Of a stretch of 5,793 nt of DNA, positions 1 to 5,793 are shown in pieces (the first letter of the stretch is position 1; every line of letters starts with the position of its first letter). The translations under genes were made by a program, and so were the position numbers. The DNA is from Armatimonadota bacterium. GTDB taxonomy: Bacteria > Armatimonadota > JAAZEB01. Below the pieces are notes generated by a model, which was given only the letters and a program-made list of their open reading frames with translations, ran no database searches and had not been told where the DNA came from. The stretch spans positions 1-5,793 of the forward strand of contig DUUU01000461.1 of NCBI GenBank assembly GCA_012841485.1, written 5' to 3'.

Positions 1-2301
1 AACTGGGACTGCGACCGCGTCCTCGCCGGGTTGGCCATCGAGGGCCAGAGCCAGCATGGGAGGAGCGCGGCGGATGCTGTGGGCGAGATCGTGCGGCGCG
101 CTGAAACCACGGCCAAGCGGGCGATGAACGAGAGCTCCATCCGTGCCTTGGAGAGCCTGATCCAGCAGGAGCTTCCCCCCTGGATCTCCATCGGCGATGA
201 GGCCAACCCGGACGTGCGCCAGCGCAGGGGACTAGGCGCCTACCCGGAGGAGATCCGCAAGGGCCTCGAAAGACGCATCGAGCATATGGGGCAGTGGCTG
301 GTGGAGCTGGTGACGGAGCTGGTGAACGACCCGAAGTACCGCCACGAGGGCTGCCGCCGCGTGTTGGCCTCCCTGGAGCGCCTCGCGAGCCAATCTCGCG
401 ACCGCCTGATTCGCGAGAGCACCCAGCTGAAGGCGGGAGTGGATGCCCTGGACCGCGAGGTCAAGAAGATGCTGAACCAGTGCCGCGGCGAGATTCGAAA
501 GGCGATGGCGCCCATCGCCAATGGCAACCGACGGAAAGCCGAGCGCGAGGTGGCCGCCACTCGCGGCGTTGCCGAGGCGGCGATCACCGCCTTCTGCCGG
601 GCAGTGGCGCAGCACGCGCAAGCCAGCGTGCAGGCGTTCGTCTGCGACGCCGCTCACCGTTTCTACACCGAGGTGTTGGCGTGCCTGACGGAACGCAATC
701 GCGATCTGAGCCGCTATGAGGAGCATGTGGGCGGGCTGCGCGAGCGCTTCCGCGCCGAGGAGATGCGCTTCCTCGAGTCCTCCCCGGCCGTCAACGGCGA
801 GATCCTCTACACTGGTGGCGATGAGGAGGCGCACGAAGCAATCGCCCGCTACTATCAGCACGTGACCGCGGCGGAGAGACGCCAGATCGATGAGCGCGTC
901 CAGGCCGAGCTTGGCATCACCTCCATGGGTCTCTATGGCTACTTCATGACCGAGGCCGCGGTCTCTATCGATTCGATTGCCGAAACCCTCCTGCGCCAGA
1001 CGACAGCCGCTTTCAGAGACGACATTGAAGCGGTCGAGGTGCTCGATCTCTTCTTCGAGAGGTACCCGGACGACCGCGCCGCCGAGGAGCAGATCAAGCG
1101 CCTCAACCGCCTCTGCTCGCCTTTCGTTCATGCGAAGGCTGGCGGGATGGGCGGCTATACCGACGACCCGCAGATGCGCCAGCGCAACATCGGGATCCCC
1201 AACGCCGAGGAGCCGAAGACGCCTGCTGAGCGGCGCTTCCGGGCGATGGTCACCAAGGCGGCTTCGGTGACCGACCCGCGCACCTGGGTGACGGTGGCCT
1301 CGCGGAGCGAGGCGCTCTTCCTCCATGAGCGGTCCGGCTTTCCCCTGCGGCTGATGGAGGACGCGTTGCGTCGGTGCGAAAGCCACTACGAACACACGCG
1401 CAAGCGCCGGAAAGAGCCAGTGCACGCCCGCGTGGATTTCCAACAGTGGGAGAGTCTCACTCCAGCGCCGCCACACCTGAAGGCAGAGGCGTGGAGGATC
1501 TTCTTCATCGCGGCTGCCTCGGGCGTGCTTGCCTGCCAGCCGGTGGAGGTGCAGACGCAGCGCGGTCAGGAGCAACGCTTCAGCTACGAGATCAGCTATG
1601 CCGATGACCAGGGCGTGCGCCATACCGAAGTGGTGGCGGATCGCCTCCCGCCTTTCGATGCTCTCCGCTTCGATGGGAGAGACTATCCGAACGGCGTGAT
1701 GCAGCTCCTCCTGAAGCTGTGTTACCGCGAGGGATTGACGGATCTGGCCCGGCGCATCCGGCACAAGCAGGAAGAGACCCTGGCCCTAGAAGGGGCTGCG
1801 GCGATTCGTGACCGCCTCCTCGATCTGGTCAACAACCGGCTGTCGCCCCAAGCCGAGTTCACCGCGCACGCGCGCGAGGTGGTGAGCGACTACCTCCGCT
1901 CGCTTCAGAGCACCCCCGGAGCGGGCGCACCCGCGACCGTCCCGGCGCCGGCAGACGCGGATGCGACGGGCAACCGGCTCGCGAAACTGCGCGGCCTCCT
2001 CGAGAAACGCCTGATGACGGCCGCCGACTACGCCGCGAAGCTGAAGGAGATGCGCGACGAGCGCGCGCTCACGTCTGATGAGTGCCGGGCGAGCCTGGAT
2101 GAACTCCGCGACGCCGGCATCCTGACGCCGGCGGACTACGACATCGCCTGCCAGACGCTTGGCCTCGAAAGGGCGGCCGGCCCGGTGGAGGCGGACTCGA
2201 TTGAGGCCCGACTGATGAAGCTGAAGAGCCTCTTCGAGAAGGGGTTGATCACCCAGGAGGATTACGACGCCAGGCGAATCGCGATTCTGGCCGAGATCTG
2301 A
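1..2301 (+). CDS. Large helical protein with three C-terminal SHOCT-like hairpins, 5' end outside window
   Basis: The frame is open from base 1 (first residues NWDCDRVLAGLAIEG) to a TGA at 2299-2301. The TTG at 31 has no Shine-Dalgarno sequence before it, so the true start is most likely upstream. Residues below count from base 1 (766 visible). About residues 20-330 are rich in Arg, Glu and Ala and look like long amphipathic helices or coiled coil. A mixed region follows, including RTWVTVASRSEALFLHERSGFPLRLM. A Pro/Ala linker lies near 640-657. Three related hairpins follow, at about 658-688, 696-722 and 734-766, with the pattern L..L..L.e.g.lt..dY. This is the SHOCT signature, a short C-terminal module often found in oligomerising proteins. 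No signal peptide or membrane segment is visible. The function is not recognised. The architecture would fit the C-terminal part of a Tubulin_2-type (bacterial tubulin-like) protein, but the GTPase domain is not in view, so this is only a hypothesis. The next gene starts 42 bases downstream. Confidence 0.88.
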   Translation, partial: NWDCDRVLAGLAIEGQSQHGRSAADAVGEIVRRAETTAKRAMNESSIRALESLIQQELPPWISIGDEANPDVRQRRGLGAYPEEIRKGLERRIEHMGQWLVELVTELVNDPKYRHEGCRRVLASLERLASQSRDRLIRESTQLKAGVDALDREVKKMLNQCRGEIRKAMAPIANGNRRKAEREVAATRGVAEAAITAFCRAVAQHAQASVQAFVCDAAHRFYTEVLACLTERNRDLSRYEEHVGGLRERFRAEEMRFLESSPAVNGEILYTGGDEEAHEAIARYYQHVTAAERRQIDERVQAELGITSMGLYGYFMTEAAVSIDSIAETLLRQTTAAFRDDIEAVEVLDLFFERYPDDRAAEEQIKRLNRLCSPFVHAKAGGMGGYTDDPQMRQRNIGIPNAEEPKTPAERRFRAMVTKAASVTDPRTWVTVASRSEALFLHERSGFPLRLMEDALRRCESHYEHTRKRRKEPVHARVDFQQWESLTPAPPHLKAEAWRIFFIAAASGVLACQPVEVQTQRGQEQRFSYEISYADDQGVRHTEVVADRLPPFDALRFDGRDYPNGVMQLLLKLCYREGLTDLARRIRHKQEETLALEGAAAIRDRLLDLVNNRLSPQAEFTAHAREVVSDYLRSLQSTPGAGAPATVPAPADADATGNRLAKLRGLLEKRLMTAADYAAKLKEMRDERALTSDECRASLDELRDAGILTPADYDIACQTLGLERAAGPVEADSIEARLMKLKSLFEKGLITQEDYDARRIAILAEI

Positions 2302-2330
2302 GGCCACGCCAAGAACGATTGCTGGTGAGT

Positions 2331-2335
2331 GGAGG
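2331..2335 (+). promoter_or_regulatory. Ribosome binding site of the zinc-knuckle membrane protein gene
   Basis: GGAGG lies 8 bases before the GTG at 2344. It fixes that GTG as the start in preference to the upstream in-frame GTG at 2329, which overlaps the motif and has no site of its own. Confidence 0.7.
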
Positions 2336-2343
2336 CCGCCACA

Positions 2344-3150
2344 GTGAGTGATTCAGATCGCCTGAAGCGGCTTCGCAAATTGCGGGAGGCGCTGGATGCG
2401 CCGCTCGTGCCGCGCGGGAGGTCGCGCGCGCCGGCGGCGCACTATCCGACCGTGGCACCCCGGTACACCTATCCGGGCCCGGTGGTGCCGGGCACGCGAG
2501 CGGAGCTGGCCGCGGCGCCGCGCGGTTCGCGACCGCTCCTGTGGCTGGCGGCCGCTCTCTCCCCACTCTCTGCCCTGGAGCGGTGGCACCTGCAGGCGGC
2601 CACGGTCGTGCTGGCCATCCTGGGGGTGCTCAACGCCTACTGGTTCCAGTGGAGTTCGGAAGAAGCGGCGGTTACCATCGTTGCCTCGGCGGCCCTGCCG
2701 GCGCTGCTCACCGGCCTCTCCAACCTGCTCTTCCGGCTCACCGTCATTCCCGGCATCCGGCTGCACGTGCCCTTGCTGCAGTGGTCGCGCGAGCGCCATC
2801 GCGCGCTGGTGATTGTGAGAGCCTGGGCCGATACCCCCCTGAGGGGGAGCTGGAAGCGGGCGGTGCAGGTCCAATTTGCCTCGGGGACGATCCCGGCGCG
2901 GATGCTCGACGTGGTGACGGACCTCTACGACGACGACTCGAAGCTGGATATCGCCCTCCTGGTGGAGGCGCCGTCGCTCCCCTTGGACGACCTTCTCGTC
3001 TGGGTGCGCGTGCCGGATGGCCGGCTGGCCGGGATGGAGGCGAGCATCCGCCGGTTTCGAGAGGATCGCTGTGGGCGCTGCCTGGGCGAGGAACCCGATT
3101 GTGCCCTCTGCGGGGGCACCTGGCGGGTGCAAGAGGCAGAATTCGTATGA
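2344..3150 (+). CDS. Membrane protein with C-terminal double CxxCxG zinc knuckle, family unrecognised
   Basis: A 268-residue protein starting at GTG 2344 (MSDSDRLKRLRKLREAL), chosen because GGAGG sits 8 bases upstream. The order is: a basic amphipathic helix (about 5-18); a Pro/Arg/Tyr-rich linker (about 20-62); hydrophobic stretches at about 64-78 (weak), 82-100 and 108-130, so two or three membrane segments; then a soluble alpha/beta domain at about 150-240. The C-terminus holds four cysteines, C243, C246, C253 and C256, as CGRCLG and CALCGG. These resemble the CxxCxGxG knuckles of DnaJ-type zinc domains and probably bind one zinc ion. There is no signal peptide, and the knuckles probably face the cytosol (inferred from the basic N-terminus and no export signal). 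Its closeness to the preceding large helical protein suggests one transcript and a shared complex, perhaps anchoring that protein at the membrane. No named family is recognised. Confidence 0.87.
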   Translation: MSDSDRLKRLRKLREALDAPLVPRGRSRAPAAHYPTVAPRYTYPGPVVPGTRAELAAAPRGSRPLLWLAAALSPLSALERWHLQAATVVLAILGVLNAYWFQWSSEEAAVTIVASAALPALLTGLSNLLFRLTVIPGIRLHVPLLQWSRERHRALVIVRAWADTPLRGSWKRAVQVQFASGTIPARMLDVVTDLYDDDSKLDIALLVEAPSLPLDDLLVWVRVPDGRLAGMEASIRRFREDRCGRCLGEEPDCALCGGTWRVQEAEFV

Positions 3151-3213
3151 TAGCCCATCTTACGGGCAGAGGCAGGCGGATCCCGCGTGCCCGGCCGCCG
3201 CTGTGGGGGGGAT

Positions 3214-3338
3214 TGCTCGCCCGCCCATCGAACCGAGGTCTAGGGACGCCGGACACGCGCGCGGTCCGGCCACACCCCCGCGTGATGACGGTTGGTTGGG
3301 CCTGTTGTGAGGCGGAGGCGCCGCGCGGCGGGCGAGCA
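3214..3338. repeat. 12-base perfect inverted repeat, arms 101 bases apart
   Basis: TGCTCGCCCGCC at 3214-3225 is the exact reverse complement of GGCGGGCGAGCA at 3327-3338. The arms enclose most of the non-coding spacer. They could pair in the transcript as a long-range stem with the 3248-3270 hairpin inside. In DNA this GC-rich, a repeat of this length can arise by chance, so its role is uncertain. Confidence 0.5.
3248..3270. repeat. Perfect 7-base-pair hairpin in the spacer
   Basis: GCCGGAC (3248-3254) and GTCCGGC (3264-3270) are perfect complements around a 9-base loop made mainly of CG repeats. It lies about 100 bases after the membrane protein gene stop. No T run follows, so it is not a standard intrinsic terminator. 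It could stabilise an mRNA end, be a protein-binding dyad, or be chance. Confidence 0.4.
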
Positions 3339-3359
3339 CCGGCCCCACGTGGTTCACGC

Positions 3360-3364
3360 GGAGG
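3360..3364 (+). promoter_or_regulatory. Candidate ribosome binding site for a GTG start at 3372
   Basis: GGAGG lies 7 bases before an in-frame GTG at 3372, the same arrangement used by the preceding membrane protein gene. If used, it would lengthen the hydrolase N-terminus by ten residues (MSGGREEMAE...). It competes with the site at 3388-3392. Confidence 0.4.
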
Positions 3365-3387
3365 CAAACGAGTGTCCGGGGGCAGGG

Positions 3388-3392
3388 AGGAG
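3388..3392 (+). promoter_or_regulatory. Candidate ribosome binding site for the ATG start at 3402
   Basis: AGGAG (inside GGGAGGAGA) ends 9 bases before ATG 3402, a workable spacing. It abuts the ATG at 3393 directly and is too close to serve that codon. It supports 3402 over 3393. Confidence 0.5.
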
Positions 3393-3401
3393 ATGGCGGA
3401 G

Positions 3402-5771
3402 ATGGAACAACGGCGCGGAGGGCTCGTATCGCGGCGTGCGATCGCGTGCGTGGCGGCTCTTCTGTTGCTTGGGGGCCCGGCGGGCGCCGCGCGCGAGAAG
3501 CCCGCGCCGAAGCCGAGTTCCCTCTCGCCGGCCAACCCCGGTTTCGAGGAAGAGCTGAAGGGATGGTCCCCCGAGCGTCCTGTTGGCCTTGGGCATGGCC
3601 GCGTGGGCGTGACCGAGGAGGGCGCGGCGGAGGGCAAGCGCGCGGCGCTGCTTCGCGGGACGTCCATACAGGCCACGGTCGGGCTCACCTGCGAGCCGGT
3701 CGCACTCCCGGAGGGCGGGGCGCACCTCCTGATCCGCCTGCGCTACCGGATGGCGGGCCGGCCGGAGAGCGCCGAGCTCCATCTGCGCCCGCTGGATGAT
3801 AAAGGCCAGGTACTGCTCCCGGTCGAGGAGTATCCGCACGTACGGGCGCGCTTGCCCCTGGCGGAGGAGTGGAGCGAGTTCTCGCGCGTCTGCTACCTCC
3901 CCCCTCAAGCGGCTGCCTACGACATCACCTTCCGGCTTCATGGCGAGGGCACGCTTGCCGTAGATGCCATCGAGGGGCGTGCCCTGCGCCCGGAGGAGTT
4001 CACCGTGCCCTCGCAGGGAGCACGAATCCGGGGCGCCAACTCGGACGCGGCTACCGTCTGGTACGAGACCTCCCTGAAGAAAGTGTATCGCGATGCCAGG
4101 ACGCCCGAGGCGGAGATCGACGCGGTCGAGATTGCGGCGGCGCGCGGGGAGAGCGAGGCGTTCCAGATCGTGCTGGTACCTCGCGAGGACGCCGACGGGG
4201 TGCGCGTGCGCTGGCAGGACCTCCTTGGCCCGGGCGTCCTGCACCGGGAGCATGGCCGGGCGGCCTGGGTGGAGTATGTCAACGTCACTCGTCCACGCGC
4301 GCCGCTGGCACGCATCGGGTGGACCCCCGACCCGCTCTTGCCGGATGACTCGCGCGATCTGAGGGGCGGGCAGGTGCAGCCGGTCTGGCTCACCTTCACT
4401 GTGCCCAAAGACGCGCGCCCGGGGCTTTACCACGGCGTGGTGCAGGTCGAATCTGCCGTGCGCGAAGACTACTATGGCTACTACTCGCGCTCCAGCCTGC
4501 CGACGATCCGCATCCCCGTGAAGTTGCGCGTGCGCGACTTCGCGCTCTCGGACGAGCCGGCGCTGACTACGATGGCGCGGATCACCCGCTGCCCGCCCGA
4601 GGGGCGCGAGGCGTTTCGCGAGAACCTCCGGGCGCACCGGGTCACCGGCGAGGCCTACGCGGGGCCTCTGCCGGTGCGGGTGTCGCCCGATGGGAGCGTC
4701 GCGCTGGAGTTCGCGCCGTTCGATGAAGCGGTGGAGCCCTACCTCGCGAAGGGGCTGCGCCTGCTCAACTTTCCGGGCACCTTTCTCGGAGACGCGCGCG
4801 GCTTCTTCGAAGAGGATCACCAGTGGCATGGCCTGGAGCTCTTCTCGCCGGGCTTCAACCAGGCGTTCACGAGTTACGTGTATCAGGTAGCGCGTCACCT
4901 CCGCGAGAAGGGGTGGCTGGGCCACACCATCCTCCAGCTCTGGGACGAGCCTTCGCGCGAGACGCGCGAGATACACCGCCGTCTCGCCTCTCTGGTGCGT
5001 GCCGTCGCGCCCGATGTTCGCATCTGCCTGGCCACGCTCCCGGATAGCGAGCTCCTCGCCGATGTGGATATCTGGAACGTGCCGCTGCCGGATGGCTATG
5101 CTGAGCCCGCGATACGCGCGTTTCGCGAGCGGGGCGGGCAGCTGTGGGGCTACGATAGCCGCCTCTATAGCCTCGACGTGGAGAGCTCCTCCATTGAGAT
5201 GCGTGCTTACCCCTGGCGGCTCTGGCGGTATGGGTTCAGCGGCGCGGAGTGGTGGTCTGTCAGCGAGTGGCTGGGCGATCCCTACACGGAGCTGGACCGG
5301 TGCGGCGGTCAGAATGGCGGCGGCTTTCTTCTCTACCCGCCGCGCGAGGGCGCGGGCGCCCCGGTGAACAGCATTCGCTGGGAGCTCTATCGCGAAGGCG
5401 TGGAGGACTATGATGCCCTCGCTCTCCTGGCCCAAAGGCATGCCGCCGCGTGCGAGCGCCTCGGCGTGCCCAATGGTAGCTTCGACGTAGAACCCCTCCT
5501 GGCGCGCCTCACCGGGCGGGTGGCGCGCTCCATCGCCGACGCTACGCGCAACCCGCGCGACGTGATCGCGGCCCGTGAGCTGACCGACCGCTTGATCGAG
5601 ATGGCGAGCGCCTCTCCCCCATGCGTGGCCCGGTTCAAGGAGGACCGCAAAGGCGTCTTCCTGGAAGGTCTCACTCGTCCGCACGCCCAGGTCTCTTTTG
5701 GCGGGATGAAGGCGCGCGCCAATGCCGCCGGACGGGTGCGCTTCGCTCTCCCGGATGAATGGCGCCTCTAG
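3402..5771 (+). CDS. Secreted DUF4091/GH123-like glycoside hydrolase
   Basis: A 789-residue protein from ATG 3402; ATG 3393 and GTG 3372 are alternatives in the same frame. Residues 1-29 form a signal peptide: MEQRRGGLVSRR, a hydrophobic core AIACVAALLLL, and an AGA|A-type cleavage site. The SRR could suit Tat, but the consensus is weak. About 44-195 is a beta-sandwich-like region opening with NPGFEEELKGW, as in carbohydrate-binding or galactose-binding-like domains. From VWYETSLKKVY (219 on) and AARGESEAFQIVL (246 on) comes the DUF4091/GH123 N-terminal sandwich, then a probable TIM barrel from about 390. LWDEP carries D515-E516, matching the adjacent Asp-Glu pair that GH123 enzymes use in substrate-assisted catalysis. 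RYGFSGAEWW (609-618), NGGGFLLYPP (638-647) and SIRWELYREGVEDYDAL (657-673) are typical DUF4091 signatures. The C-terminal 45 or so residues look like a short Ig-like strand set. It probably hydrolyses an extracellular glycan; true GH123 members cleave beta-N-acetylgalactosaminides, but the substrate here is unknown. Confidence 0.92.
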   Translation: MEQRRGGLVSRRAIACVAALLLLGGPAGAAREKPAPKPSSLSPANPGFEEELKGWSPERPVGLGHGRVGVTEEGAAEGKRAALLRGTSIQATVGLTCEPVALPEGGAHLLIRLRYRMAGRPESAELHLRPLDDKGQVLLPVEEYPHVRARLPLAEEWSEFSRVCYLPPQAAAYDITFRLHGEGTLAVDAIEGRALRPEEFTVPSQGARIRGANSDAATVWYETSLKKVYRDARTPEAEIDAVEIAAARGESEAFQIVLVPREDADGVRVRWQDLLGPGVLHREHGRAAWVEYVNVTRPRAPLARIGWTPDPLLPDDSRDLRGGQVQPVWLTFTVPKDARPGLYHGVVQVESAVREDYYGYYSRSSLPTIRIPVKLRVRDFALSDEPALTTMARITRCPPEGREAFRENLRAHRVTGEAYAGPLPVRVSPDGSVALEFAPFDEAVEPYLAKGLRLLNFPGTFLGDARGFFEEDHQWHGLELFSPGFNQAFTSYVYQVARHLREKGWLGHTILQLWDEPSRETREIHRRLASLVRAVAPDVRICLATLPDSELLADVDIWNVPLPDGYAEPAIRAFRERGGQLWGYDSRLYSLDVESSSIEMRAYPWRLWRYGFSGAEWWSVSEWLGDPYTELDRCGGQNGGGFLLYPPREGAGAPVNSIRWELYREGVEDYDALALLAQRHAAACERLGVPNGSFDVEPLLARLTGRVARSIADATRNPRDVIAARELTDRLIEMASASPPCVARFKEDRKGVFLEGLTRPHAQVSFGGMKARANAAGRVRFALPDEWRL

Positions 5772-5785
5772 GCGGGTGCGCCCGC
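5772..5785 (+). terminator. Possible start of a terminator hairpin after the hydrolase gene
   Basis: GCGGG, a TGCG loop and CCCGC form a 5-base-pair stem directly after the TAG stop. The window ends eight bases later without a T run, so terminator function cannot be judged. Confidence 0.2.
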
Positions 5786-5793
5786 GCTGCTGC

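Larger units (their letters stand above)
3151..3401 (+). other. Intergenic spacer with inverted repeats, no gene seen
   Basis: This stretch separates the membrane protein gene from the secreted hydrolase gene. One frame stays open through it from an ATG at 3147 (ATGA overlapping the previous stop). That translation is a low-complexity Arg/Pro/Gly run typical of non-coding GC-rich DNA, followed only later by a normal signal peptide, so I do not call it coding. It contains a run of seven G (3205-3211), a hairpin (3248-3270), a 12-base split inverted repeat (3214-3225 with 3327-3338) and a 12-base palindrome (3319-3330). No convincing -35/-10 pair and no hairpin followed by a T run are visible. 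A promoter for the downstream gene may be here but cannot be pointed to. Confidence 0.6.

Noticed and set aside
232..1764. Minus-strand open frame opposite the first gene
   Set aside because: Its composition (His, Arg, Leu, Ala runs) is that of a complement shadow, and the plus frame stays open over the full 2.3 kb with a recognisable SHOCT end.
2834..2847. C6-TGA-G5 hairpin inside the membrane protein gene
   Set aside because: It encodes Thr-Pro-Leu-Arg-Gly in frame, has only a 3-base loop and no T run. It is most likely a by-product of coding.
2541..3371. Upstream extension of the hydrolase frame, running through the membrane protein gene in another frame
   Set aside because: The translation is Arg/Gly/Pro/Ala-rich with no domain sense, overlaps a well-supported gene, and precedes a normal signal peptide that marks the real N-terminus.
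3147..3371. ATGA overlap at 3147-3150 as a coupled start for the hydrolase
   Set aside because: It would place 85 low-complexity residues before the signal peptide, and two better-supported starts with ribosome binding sites lie downstream.
3151..3371. Sigma-70-type promoter before the hydrolase gene
   Set aside because: No pair resembling TTGACA and TATAAT at 16-18 bases spacing could be found. TTGGTT near 3293 has no matching -10.
3354..5684. Long minus-strand open frame opposite the hydrolase gene
   Set aside because: Long antisense frames are expected in GC-rich genes. The plus-strand product has clear family motifs and a signal peptide, while the minus product is an Arg/His/Ala-rich shadow.

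Overview
The window is a GC-rich bacterial stretch, with G or C in most third codon positions. It carries three plus-strand genes read in the same direction. No RNA gene, CRISPR array, insertion sequence or prophage hallmark was seen. The organism cannot be named from this sequence. The mix of a large helical SHOCT-tailed protein and a DUF4091/GH123-like secreted glycosidase in a very GC-rich genome would suit groups such as Armatimonadota or Planctomycetota, but that is inference from the gene types only.

Left part (1-3150): a large gene enters already open from the left edge and ends at 2301. It encodes at least 766 residues of mostly charged alpha-helix and finishes in three consecutive SHOCT-like helical hairpins. 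After 42 bases, and behind a clear GGAGG ribosome binding site, comes a 268-residue membrane protein. It has two or three hydrophobic segments, a cytosolic-looking soluble domain and a C-terminal pair of CxxCxG zinc knuckles. The two genes look like a translationally independent but co-transcribed pair, and may form a membrane-associated assembly. The general look of the first protein (long helical region plus SHOCT tail, continuing upstream) is compatible with bacterial 'tubulin-like' (Tubulin_2) proteins, but the diagnostic GTPase part would lie outside the window.

Middle (3151 to about 3401): a non-coding spacer of roughly 220-250 bases with inverted repeats. It has no convincing promoter and no classical terminator. 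It separates the pair from an unrelated gene.

Right part (3402-5771): a secreted protein with a signal peptide, an N-terminal beta-sandwich (carbohydrate-binding-like) domain and a DUF4091/GH123-type glycoside hydrolase core with a WDEP motif. It ends in a short, possibly cut-off Ig-like tail. It probably acts on a glycan outside the cytoplasm and has no evident functional link to the first two genes. The last 22 bases may begin a terminator hairpin.
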